Of a DNA stretch of 15,895 bases, positions 7,592 through 15,895 are shown piece after piece. The stretch's first letter is position 1; every line of letters starts with the position of its first letter. This DNA is from JAEZKC01 sp046538945 (GTDB taxonomy: Bacteria; Fibrobacterota; Chitinivibrionia; Chitinivibrionales; Chitinispirillaceae), in assembly GCA_046538945.1 (NCBI GenBank), contig JBKHHW010000070.1:1-15895 (forward strand). The letters run 5' to 3'. The notes under the pieces were generated by a model, which saw only the letters and a list, made by a program, of their open reading frames with translations, did no database searches and was not told the DNA's origin. Made by a program: the position numbers and the translations under genes.

Positions 7592-10500
7592 GTGAATCGT
7601 TTTTCTTTGTTCCGTGGTTTGCTCATCGTATTGTCTCTGACCATACTCATTTCTTCAAAACCTTATGAATATGTGCCTGCAGACAGAGGTAATTACCCGA
7701 AGAAAACTGACAGAACGACCATACTTCCTCAAAGTTTCTTAAGAGAGTATGATCCCGTCACCGTATTCTTTTCAGGGAAAAGGAAAAGTGGAAGCCTCGG
7801 TCCCGAAAATCACGGTGAACGGTACATGACTATAACTCCGGAACATCCGGGAGAGTATGTCTGGATCGATCACAAAACTCTGGAGTTCCGCCCCACAATT
7901 CCCTGGCCGCCCGTGTCGCGTTTTACAGTCGAGGCCGACAGGGTGGAAAAGGAATTGGCTACGATTCTAACACCACCCAAAAGTATTTCTCCCTCAAGCG
8001 GTTCGACAGATTTGGGAAAAGTAAATGAGGTCACTCTTGAATTCGCTTACCCGGTCAACCCCGATGTTTTAAAAAAGCTGGTAACATTCGAATCAACTCC
8101 TCTGCCGGGAATCGACAGATCGCAGAGCGTTTTCTATACTGATGCTGATTACACAATCAAAACCGGCGAGCAGAAACCTTCCGGTTCTGTTCCATACACC
8201 TTCATTTTCTCAAATCCGTTCTCGCTCGGACATAAGATAAGAACAGTTGTAACTTTGTCCGACATTCCCGAATTCAGTGAAGGCAAGCGCACCTATTTTT
8301 TCGAAACTAAAGCCGAATTCCGTCTTGTGCGGGCGGGGACATACAGCAATCTTCTGAGCGTGGGAAAATCCGGAAGCCACTATTCGGTGGATAATGCGCT
8401 GTCTATCGATCAGCAGGGGAGAATAGTACTGGAGTTTTCATCCAGGCCCCGGGATCTGACCCTCTCCAAAGCAAAAAGTCTCTTTAATTTTTCACCGGCC
8501 CCGCTTTCTTTCGAATATTCCCAGTCGGGTAACCGTGTTATCGCTAACGTTAAACTTGAACCCGAGCGTCTCTATAAAGTCACCGTTCAGCCCGTACCGA
8601 TTCAGGATCAGTCCAACCGTGATCTGGTCACCGATGGTCCTTCGAGTTTTTACTGCTACAGAAATCCGGAAAAGCACTATATCCGCTGGACCGAGAGCTA
8701 CAACATTCTCGAGAGGTACGGAGCTCAGCACATACCTCTTCAGATTGCTAATGTGGGATCTTTTGACCTCCGGATATTCGAAATCGATCCCCTGAACAAG
8801 GCTTTTTGGCCCTTTCCTTCATCACCTGTTTCAGTGAATGAGGGCGACCGGCCACCGGGTCCGGGTGAGGAACCACCTCTTGAGAAAACGATACACCGCC
8901 CGCTGAGTTCTTCGGATATCAAAAAACATATCAAAATGCTCGGCTCGCCCCACTATTCAAAGGTCATAGATGCCCAGGACGACGGCATTCTGCGCCATCA
9001 GACTCTTGATCTGAAATCAAAGCTTGAGGCAATCAGCGGTAAAGAAAAACCGGGTACGTATCTGATTGGTTTCAGAGAACTGAGTGGCAATTCCAACCGC
9101 TATTATGTGAAAGTACAGGTGACTGATTTGTGCATTTCCACGGTGGAAAGTAAGGGTGAGGTCCTTCTGGCTGTTACATCATACAAGACGGGGAAGCCGG
9201 TTTCCGGTGCCAGAATAGCGATAGACGGGTACAAAAACGGCAGCTTTATCCGAATGTATGAGGAACGCACCGACAGAGAGGGAATGTGCAAAATTGATGG
9301 CGGTATACTGTATGATAAAAAGAACAGTATTCAACAGCGAAGAGTCGTGGTGAACAAGGATGAGGATCATCTTGTTCTGGAAATGCAGGGCAGAGGTTCT
9401 CCACCCGCCTTTTCCAATAACAGATGGACCAGCAGGGGTGCAAATTGGCTTTCGCTTCTAACCAGAAAAGCTTATGATTTCGGAAGAGATCGCGTTTGGA
9501 AAGGTTTTATCTTTCCGGAACGCCCTATCTACAGGCCTGAGGAAAAGGTGTATTTGAAAGGATATGTAAGATCCATTTTCGAAGGAAAGTACTCTCTTCC
9601 GGAAAAAGATTCGGTTGAGCTGAGAATTACAGGACCGGACAATGTATGGCGGGTTCCACTTAAGATGACCAGAAACGGCAGCTTCGACCATGTCTTCTCT
9701 GAAGAGAATCCTGCAACCGGGGATTATTCTGTTCAGCTCGAATATAACGGCAGGAGTCTTTCCCGTGCCGGATTCAAAATCGATGCCTATCGTATTCCAC
9801 GTTTCGAAGTAAATCTTCATGGTCCCGATCAGGTGCCCAACGATCAGCAATTTACAGTAGGCCTTACCGCATCATACTATGCGGGAGGAACGGTGGTGGA
9901 CTGTCCGGTCAGATGGCGGGTGCTGGCCTATCCATACAGCTGGAGCTTGAGCGGCTGGGATGGTTATTTTCTTTCATCAGACCGGCGCTACAGCCGGAGC
10001 ATGGGGACCTCCGACCGGCGGTCCATAGATGAGGAAGGGCGAACAGATGATAATGGCGGAGCAGAACTTACCATTAAGTCCGATGCGGCATTGGGGGGCA
10101 ATCCCACCAAGTATATAGTGGAGGCTACTGTTACTGATGTTGATGAACAGACTGTAACCAATTACAGAAATGTAGTCGCACTTCCTCCTTTTGTACTTGC
10201 AATGAAAGCGGATCGCTACATTCCCAAGGGGAATACCATAAGGGCAAAAATTGCTGCTGTGGATATTCACGAAAAAGCTATAGCGGGGCAGAAGGTCACT
10301 GTCACTCTGAAAAAGAAGACCTGGCATCATTACCTGCAGGAAACTGATTTTGCCAACAGTGACCCCAAATATGTGACAGAGGAAAACGTGGCGGTTGTTG
10401 AACAGCGGGAAGTGACTACCAGCAGTTCTCCTCTGGAGATTGTCTTTAAAGACCGTGAACCAGGTGTTTATATAATAGACTTAAGCAGTCATGACAAGCT

Positions 10501-13414
10501 GGGTCGTTTGCAGACTCTGCAACTCGATCTTTTTCTGGCGGGGGACAAACCTGTCGTATGGAAGAAATCGGAGCAGAAGATTTTTAAAACCGTTACGGAC
10601 AAGTCAGAGTACGTTCCCGGGGAAAGGGCGAATATCGTGCTGAAAAGCCCGTATCAGAAGGCTCTGGCCCTTGCGGTTGTGGAACGCCCGGACGGAGTCC
10701 CCGAATATGACTGGGTCACCATTTCAAACGGACAGGGCACTTTTTCACTTGATATCACAAATGATATGATTGACCGCATACCCGTATCTTTTCTGTTGAT
10801 GAGACCACGGGTCAGCGCTGCAAGAAAAATGCCGGAAGGTCATTTTGTCGATTTAGGCAAACCGAAAACAGAAGCCAACACCACCTGGTTGACGGTCAAG
10901 CCCACAGCCAATCAGGTGAACGTTTCTCTCAAACACCGGGACGTACAGGCTCCGGGTGATACAATGGAGATAGATATTGCACTAGCCGACTGGAAGGGAA
11001 AGCCTACGGAGGGGGAAGTCACACTGTGGCTGGTAGATGAGGCTGTGCTGGCTCTTGGTGAAGAGATGAATTTGAATCCGCTTCCTTCTTTTATTCCCAA
11101 TGTCTCTTCACATATCAATCTTCGGGACTCAAGAAACATGGCGCGCGGTATGATAAGCGATCTGGAGTCGCCCGGTGGTGATGAAATACAAAAATCAATG
11201 GAAGCTCAAGCCCCTGTAAAAATTACGGTTCGTAAGAACTTCAAGACCGTGCCCTATTATAATCCCAGTATCATGGTCGGCAAGTCTGGTAAGAAGAAGA
11301 TTGCTGTTCCTCTGCCTGACAACTTGACCCGTTTTGGAATCCGCGCGGTAGTGGTATCCGGTGCTGAACGTTTCGGTTTATCCAAAAGTCGGGTTTCTGT
11401 TCGTCTTCCCGTTATTGTGCAGCCCTCATTGCCCAGATTTGTCCGTATCGGAGATAAGTTCAAGGCCGGAGGGGTGGCCAGAGTTGTGGAGGGAAAAGGC
11501 GGCGGTGGAAAGTACTCTGTGGAAACGGATGGTCTGGAAATTATTTCAGAACAAAAGGAAGGGGCCTGGCATCCGTTTACATTCCCGGATAAAAAAGCAC
11601 AGCCGCTCTACCTGGACATGAAGGTGCGCAATCCCGGGTATGATAATGATGGTCAGCTGAAAAGGAATTCGATCACATTTCAGATGGCAGTCCGAAAAGA
11701 AAAGGAGCGCAAGGGTGATGCTTTCTCTGTTTCCGTACCGCTTCTGCCTGACCGTGATCCGGTTACTCTGCAGAGTATGGCTCTGATCACGAAGGATTCA
11801 AGCTTTTCTTTTGACAAGATTTCCGAAAAACTGCGTCCCAACACTCTGGCCCGTCAGTTGATGATCTGTAATGAACTGCCGCTTTTAAAGATACTGGCAG
11901 GACTGCGTTATCTTATGGAGTACCCGCACGGGTGTATAGAACAGAGGGTTAGCCGCGCGTACCCATCTCTGGCCTACCAGGGCATCTGGCGACAGGTCGG
12001 AATTGATGATTTTGATCCCGAACTCGACAAATTCATAAACGAGACGCTTGCGTTTTTGAAAAAAGCCCAGGATGAAAACGGTCTGATCGGTTACTGGCCC
12101 GGTGACAACGGCTCTGTTTACATTACCGCTTATGCAGTGGAGTTTATGGCGACTGTTAAGAAATACAATTCCAAAAAAGTCTATAGTTTTCCCGAAACTT
12201 CATACAAGCGCGCATGTGATGCGCTTGAACGGGCCTTGAGAAGTGATTATTCCCATTACCTCAGCAGTTACCGTTATTTTGAGCGTTGTGCGGCGATTTA
12301 CGCTTTGGTGAAGGCTGGAAGAGTGGATATGAGCTACCTTAAGCAGCTTGCGTATCAATCCCAGGGTGCAGACCCACTCAGTCAGGCCCGGATATATTCG
12401 GCAATAATCGAGAGCGGCAAATCCATGGATGAGGTTCTTGAGGATCTGGAAAAAAAGCTGTGGGATCATACAGTTTTCAAACTCAGGGATGGTAACGAGG
12501 TCTATGACGGTTTGCAGCAGGGAAGCAGTCGAATAGGTGCTGAGGTACACGGTTCGGAAATTGGTAGTCTGGCCGGACTGGTCGGCGCACTGAGTAAAAA
12601 AGCGGATATGCCGCAGAAAGTCGACATGATGGCTCACGAACTGGTTGTGCTCGGAAGCGCAGACGGTTGGGGAAACACACACAACAACAGCCTGGCAATG
12701 CTTGCACTCAGGGACAGACTGAAAAACAAGAAGGAATCCGGTAAGAAAGTCGCTCTTTCTCTGTCACTTGGAAACGAGAAGAAAAAACTGACCTACGAGG
12801 AAAGTGATGGCCTGTACAGGTACAATATGGATTCAAAAGCCGGGGGGGGACTTAAGCTAGCTTCTTCCGAATCTCAGGATTCCGTTCACGTTAAACTGTT
12901 TCAGCGTTACCTTCCTGTCGCATTGGGTAGTGAAGTCGCCGCCGCCCAGGAGGGTTTTGTAGTCAAGCGCCAGATTATATTCCCCTCCGGTTCCGATGCA
13001 CCTTCGAAGAAGATCTGGATTGATGAACCGGCAAAAAGTTTCAAAGTACCATTGGGCGGTATCATAGAAGAACACATACAGGTTACAAATCCATCCGATC
13101 GTCACTTCGTTGCAGTTGTGATTCCCCTGGCAGCCGGTTTTGAGTACTTGAATCCCGAACTGAATACTGCCTCATCGGAGTTTACACCAGAGGGCAAAAC
13201 AAGTGACCCGGGCTCCTATCAGACCTTTTATGATGATAAAATCGTGTATTATTTTAAAAAGATGAATAAGGGCACGTTCGATTTCTATTTCAGAGTGCGG
13301 GCGACAACCGAAGGGACGTTCTCCCAACCTCCGGCGTATACAGAAACGATGTACGAGGAGGAAGTCAGGGGAAATTCCTGCGGGACACAGATCCGGGTGA
13401 TGCCCGGGAAATAA
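7592..13414 (+). CDS. yfhM: Bacterial alpha-2-macroglobulin, thioester-containing (YfhM type)
   Basis: The product is 1940 residues, longer than E. coli YfhM (about 1650). Alpha-2-macroglobulins trap proteases: cleavage of a bait region triggers collapse and covalent attachment through an internal thioester. Seen in order: hydrophobic signal or anchor (about 8-22); N-terminal macroglobulin-like domains; the MG2-type motif ERPIYRPEEKVYLKG (643-657); a probable bait region rich in Arg, Lys and Met (about 1157-1212); the LPDNLTRFGIRA block (1241-1252) typical of the A2M core; the thioester motif GCIEQ (C1448 to Q1451); an alpha-helical thioester domain to about 1710; and a C-terminal receptor-binding-like domain (about 1800-1935) with AAGFEYLNPEL and the PPAYTETMY block. 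E. coli YfhM is a lipoprotein, but no cysteine occurs here before residue 355, so there is no lipobox. It may be soluble in the periplasm or held by an uncleaved signal anchor. Adjacency to pbpC supports the assignment. Confidence 0.95.
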   Translation: MNRFSLFRGLLIVLSLTILISSKPYEYVPADRGNYPKKTDRTTILPQSFLREYDPVTVFFSGKRKSGSLGPENHGERYMTITPEHPGEYVWIDHKTLEFRPTIPWPPVSRFTVEADRVEKELATILTPPKSISPSSGSTDLGKVNEVTLEFAYPVNPDVLKKLVTFESTPLPGIDRSQSVFYTDADYTIKTGEQKPSGSVPYTFIFSNPFSLGHKIRTVVTLSDIPEFSEGKRTYFFETKAEFRLVRAGTYSNLLSVGKSGSHYSVDNALSIDQQGRIVLEFSSRPRDLTLSKAKSLFNFSPAPLSFEYSQSGNRVIANVKLEPERLYKVTVQPVPIQDQSNRDLVTDGPSSFYCYRNPEKHYIRWTESYNILERYGAQHIPLQIANVGSFDLRIFEIDPLNKAFWPFPSSPVSVNEGDRPPGPGEEPPLEKTIHRPLSSSDIKKHIKMLGSPHYSKVIDAQDDGILRHQTLDLKSKLEAISGKEKPGTYLIGFRELSGNSNRYYVKVQVTDLCISTVESKGEVLLAVTSYKTGKPVSGARIAIDGYKNGSFIRMYEERTDREGMCKIDGGILYDKKNSIQQRRVVVNKDEDHLVLEMQGRGSPPAFSNNRWTSRGANWLSLLTRKAYDFGRDRVWKGFIFPERPIYRPEEKVYLKGYVRSIFEGKYSLPEKDSVELRITGPDNVWRVPLKMTRNGSFDHVFSEENPATGDYSVQLEYNGRSLSRAGFKIDAYRIPRFEVNLHGPDQVPNDQQFTVGLTASYYAGGTVVDCPVRWRVLAYPYSWSLSGWDGYFLSSDRRYSRSMGTSDRRSIDEEGRTDDNGGAELTIKSDAALGGNPTKYIVEATVTDVDEQTVTNYRNVVALPPFVLAMKADRYIPKGNTIRAKIAAVDIHEKAIAGQKVTVTLKKKTWHHYLQETDFANSDPKYVTEENVAVVEQREVTTSSSPLEIVFKDREPGVYIIDLSSHDKLGRLQTLQLDLFLAGDKPVVWKKSEQKIFKTVTDKSEYVPGERANIVLKSPYQKALALAVVERPDGVPEYDWVTISNGQGTFSLDITNDMIDRIPVSFLLMRPRVSAARKMPEGHFVDLGKPKTEANTTWLTVKPTANQVNVSLKHRDVQAPGDTMEIDIALADWKGKPTEGEVTLWLVDEAVLALGEEMNLNPLPSFIPNVSSHINLRDSRNMARGMISDLESPGGDEIQKSMEAQAPVKITVRKNFKTVPYYNPSIMVGKSGKKKIAVPLPDNLTRFGIRAVVVSGAERFGLSKSRVSVRLPVIVQPSLPRFVRIGDKFKAGGVARVVEGKGGGGKYSVETDGLEIISEQKEGAWHPFTFPDKKAQPLYLDMKVRNPGYDNDGQLKRNSITFQMAVRKEKERKGDAFSVSVPLLPDRDPVTLQSMALITKDSSFSFDKISEKLRPNTLARQLMICNELPLLKILAGLRYLMEYPHGCIEQRVSRAYPSLAYQGIWRQVGIDDFDPELDKFINETLAFLKKAQDENGLIGYWPGDNGSVYITAYAVEFMATVKKYNSKKVYSFPETSYKRACDALERALRSDYSHYLSSYRYFERCAAIYALVKAGRVDMSYLKQLAYQSQGADPLSQARIYSAIIESGKSMDEVLEDLEKKLWDHTVFKLRDGNEVYDGLQQGSSRIGAEVHGSEIGSLAGLVGALSKKADMPQKVDMMAHELVVLGSADGWGNTHNNSLAMLALRDRLKNKKESGKKVALSLSLGNEKKKLTYEESDGLYRYNMDSKAGGGLKLASSESQDSVHVKLFQRYLPVALGSEVAAAQEGFVVKRQIIFPSGSDAPSKKIWIDEPAKSFKVPLGGIIEEHIQVTNPSDRHFVAVVIPLAAGFEYLNPELNTASSEFTPEGKTSDPGSYQTFYDDKIVYYFKKMNKGTFDFYFRVRATTEGTFSQPPAYTETMYEEEVRGNSCGTQIRVMPGK

Positions 13415-13428
13415 CGCAGTTAATATAA

Positions 13429-15879
13429 ATGAGTGATAAGTTAGGCAACATACTGCCTGAATTCAGAAAGAAAATTTCTTTTCGCAGGTTTCCCTTAACC
13501 AGAAAAACGATACTGCTGCTTATTGCTGCTTTACCGTTTTTTTGTGTTTATCTCGCCTTTATTGCCAGTCTTTTCACGATTTCTCTCAAGAGCGCAAATT
13601 CTTCACTGCTGTTGGTAGACAGATACCATTCGTTTATCGGTGCTCTTGAAAACGAAAGCGGTAACTTTGGTCATTGGCCGCTTCCTGATACATTACCTCC
13701 AAAAATTCCCGTTCTGCTCAAGGCTGCTGAAGATCACCGGTTTGATAATCATTTCGGAGTTGATTTGTACGCAACGGGTAGGGCATTTATAGGAAATTAT
13801 TTCACAAAGCAAGAGTTTTCGGGCGGATCTACAATTGCCATGCAGGTAGCCAGAATGCAGGGCGCCGGTACTCACAGATCTTTGTTCTTCAAAATGAGGG
13901 AATCCTTTACTGCTATATGGCTGACTCTGATATTCGGCCGAGACCGTGTCCTGCGCCACTACCTCACCATAGCACCGTACGGCAACAGAATATCCGGTAT
14001 TAATTACGCCGCCCGCCGGTATTTCAAAAAACCTCTGGCTGATCTTTCGTGGGCGGAAGCTGCTCTGCTAACTGCAGTTCCCAACGCGCCCGGTATTATG
14101 AATCTGTACCGGGAAAACGGTTTCCGTGCTGCCGGAAAAAGGGCCAAAAGGATTATTAACCGTGCCTGGGAACTTGAGTGGATCGATAAAGAGGAAAAAG
14201 AGTTTGCGCTCAAGGAATTGGAAAATTTACCTCTGCCGACAAAGGAGCTGCGCCAGGACAACATGCTTCATCCTATTCTTGCGGTGAACAAGCATATAGA
14301 ATCCCGAAATTCAGATGTGAAGCTTGATCCGCACAATCCCACGCTGCGTTTAACACTTGATACCGATATTCAGAATGTCGCCACAACTGCCGCATACAAC
14401 CATATGGAAAAACTCAGGCCGAAAGGTGCTGACAATATCGGTATTCTGGTTTTAAAACGGGAAACGGGGGAGATTCTCGCCTACTGCGGATCGGATTACT
14501 ATTTCGATGATGCCCATGCCGGTCAGATTGATTTTGTCGATGTGAAGCGTTCCACCGGCAGCGCTCTCAAACCATTTATCTACGCTTACGGAATGGAATG
14601 GAGAGGGTATACGCCGGCAACTCTTCTGACCGATATCGGACTCTATTTCGGTGACGGGGAACAGCCGTTCATCCCCCGGAATTATGACAACCAGTTTCTT
14701 GGTCCGGTTCTGTACAAATTCGCATTGGCAAACAGTCGCAATATCCCTGCAATACAGGTGCTGCGGGATGTGGGACTGGATTTCACCTACAAAAGGCTTG
14801 CCGGTCTGGAACTGACGGTGGATGACGGTAATGCGGATCACTATGGTCTCGGGCTTGCGGTAGGCAATCTTTACTGCTCTCTTCATCAGTTGTGTCAGGC
14901 TTATCTCGTTCTTGCAAACGAAGGTCTTCAAAAACGCACTCATTGGCTTTACGGTGAAAGGGACAGCAGCGAAACCAGGCTTATCGATCAGAGTGTAGCT
15001 TTACAGATCCAGCGAATTCTATCCGATCCCCAGGCGCGTTTGCCCAGTTTCCCTAGAGGCAGTTTTCTTGAATATCCCTATCCTGTTGCTCTCAAGACCG
15101 GCACATCCAGAGGGCACCGGGACGCCTGGACAATAGGGTGGAGTGATACGTATCTGGTAGGGGTCTGGATCGGACGTCACGATCATGAATCCATAAAAGA
15201 ACTAAGCGGATTCAGTGCCGCGGCACCGGTTGTTCAGGATATTTTCGCACAGCTTCATCCTGAACGTAAGGAGGGACTCAGCAATCTGCGTTTTCCTTCT
15301 CCTGACGGTTACAAGCCCTACCGTATCAATACTCTGACAGGAGAACTCAACAGTGAACATTCGCCATTTACAACCACAGTGTATCTGAAGCCGGGGACCG
15401 AACCGACCACATTCAGCCAGATAGAACGGTGGCTTCCCGTAGACAAAAGAAACGGATTGCTTGCTTCACCCTACTGTCCTCAGAAGTACGTCATTTCAAA
15501 ACGTTTCATAGCTCTGCCCAGCATCTTTAAAGATTGGGCCGAAGTGCAGGATCTCAAACTGCCTCCAGAGGATTACAGTCCACTGTGCGACGGTGCTCCT
15601 GTTGTGCATGATTACGACATTTCGATCATTTCTCCCCAGAACAAATCAAGACTGTTCATCGATCCTGAAATGCCCGGCCAGCAGAACATACTCATGCTCA
15701 ACTGTATGGTCGAGCCTAGAGCTTCCGAAGTGGTATGGATAGTCGATGGCAAGGAATACTCCGTAACCAAATATCCTTACAGGGAAGCATGGCCTCTGAG
15801 CCCGGGGGAGCACACGTTTCAGGCCCGTATTCCCTACACTCAGTGTGTCAGTAAAGTAGTGAAAATCGAAGTCTACTGA
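13429..15879 (+). CDS. pbpC: Penicillin-binding protein 1C (bifunctional transglycosylase/transpeptidase)
   Basis: The product is 816 residues. It polymerises glycan strands from lipid II and has a peptide cross-linking domain, acting on the periplasmic face of the inner membrane. Seen: a short basic cytoplasmic tail; one membrane helix (about 27-50); the GT51 domain with EDHRF (catalytic E101), GGSTIAMQVAR (132-142) and the second catalytic Glu E158 in KMRE, then YLTIAPYGNRISG (178-190), the PBP1C form of that motif; a transpeptidase domain with SALK (S378 to K381), SRN (436-438) and KTGTS (556-560), all intact; and a C-terminal domain typical of PBP1C (about 730-816) with VVWIVDGKEY. The start is 14 bases after the macroglobulin stop and has no strong Shine-Dalgarno site, so translation is probably coupled. 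Known: pbpC sits beside an alpha-2-macroglobulin gene in many bacteria, and the pair is thought to defend and repair the envelope. Confidence 0.96.
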   Translation: MSDKLGNILPEFRKKISFRRFPLTRKTILLLIAALPFFCVYLAFIASLFTISLKSANSSLLLVDRYHSFIGALENESGNFGHWPLPDTLPPKIPVLLKAAEDHRFDNHFGVDLYATGRAFIGNYFTKQEFSGGSTIAMQVARMQGAGTHRSLFFKMRESFTAIWLTLIFGRDRVLRHYLTIAPYGNRISGINYAARRYFKKPLADLSWAEAALLTAVPNAPGIMNLYRENGFRAAGKRAKRIINRAWELEWIDKEEKEFALKELENLPLPTKELRQDNMLHPILAVNKHIESRNSDVKLDPHNPTLRLTLDTDIQNVATTAAYNHMEKLRPKGADNIGILVLKRETGEILAYCGSDYYFDDAHAGQIDFVDVKRSTGSALKPFIYAYGMEWRGYTPATLLTDIGLYFGDGEQPFIPRNYDNQFLGPVLYKFALANSRNIPAIQVLRDVGLDFTYKRLAGLELTVDDGNADHYGLGLAVGNLYCSLHQLCQAYLVLANEGLQKRTHWLYGERDSSETRLIDQSVALQIQRILSDPQARLPSFPRGSFLEYPYPVALKTGTSRGHRDAWTIGWSDTYLVGVWIGRHDHESIKELSGFSAAAPVVQDIFAQLHPERKEGLSNLRFPSPDGYKPYRINTLTGELNSEHSPFTTTVYLKPGTEPTTFSQIERWLPVDKRNGLLASPYCPQKYVISKRFIALPSIFKDWAEVQDLKLPPEDYSPLCDGAPVVHDYDISIISPQNKSRLFIDPEMPGQQNILMLNCMVEPRASEVVWIVDGKEYSVTKYPYREAWPLSPGEHTFQARIPYTQCVSKVVKIEVY

Positions 15880-15895
15880 TATATCTCTCCCTCTT

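Noticed and set aside
12200..12682. Minus-strand frame of 160 codons
   Set aside because: It lies opposite the thioester domain of the macroglobulin, which is clearly coding; no domain is seen in the antisense translation.
13954..13956. Arg176 where class A PBPs usually have Glu (ILExYLN), first read as a broken transglycosylase
   Set aside because: The catalytic glutamates are E101 and E158, both present; the position at 176 is not one of the two catalytic glutamates.
14452..14943. Minus-strand frame of 163 codons
   Set aside because: It lies opposite the transpeptidase domain of PBP1C, which carries intact SxxK and SxN motifs.

Overview
The window reads as a chromosomal segment of a Gram-negative (diderm), probably anaerobic bacterium of moderate GC content. 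The diderm call rests on an alpha-2-macroglobulin/PBP1C pair, which in known cases works in the periplasm. The anaerobe call rests on a protein built around an [FeFe]-hydrogenase H-cluster domain. I cannot name the organism. Lineages such as Fibrobacterota/Chitinivibrionia or Spirochaetota would fit, but this is a guess.

Layout. Bases 1-1976 (minus strand) carry the first 658 residues of a soluble chemoreceptor whose sensory half is an [FeFe]-hydrogenase-like module: two [4Fe-4S] ferredoxin motifs, an H-cluster domain and a further Cys4 Fe-S domain, followed by the MCP signalling hairpin. Its 3' end lies beyond base 1. A 339-base divergent intergenic region (1977-2315) follows; it contains a 13-bp direct repeat. 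Bases 2316-15879 are a tightly packed plus-strand cluster of three genes with gaps of 35 and 14 bases. They encode (i) a 1746-residue secreted protein of no family I recognise as a whole, apparently about 16 degenerate copies of a PPC-like beta-sandwich; (ii) a 1940-residue bacterial alpha-2-macroglobulin with an intact CxEQ thioester motif; and (iii) an 816-residue penicillin-binding protein 1C with intact transglycosylase and transpeptidase motifs.

How the genes work together. Alpha-2-macroglobulin next to pbpC is a well-known bacterial pairing (yfhM-pbpC in E. coli). The accepted model is that the macroglobulin traps proteases that get past the outer membrane while PBP1C repairs the peptidoglycan. 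Here a giant exported repeat protein heads the same apparent operon, making it a candidate third component of this defence module. That is the most likely undescribed element in the window. The divergent hydrogenase-chemoreceptor is probably functionally separate. It is notable in its own right as a putative H2 or redox sensor wired directly to chemotaxis. No RNA genes, mobile elements, CRISPR arrays or convincing terminators were seen.
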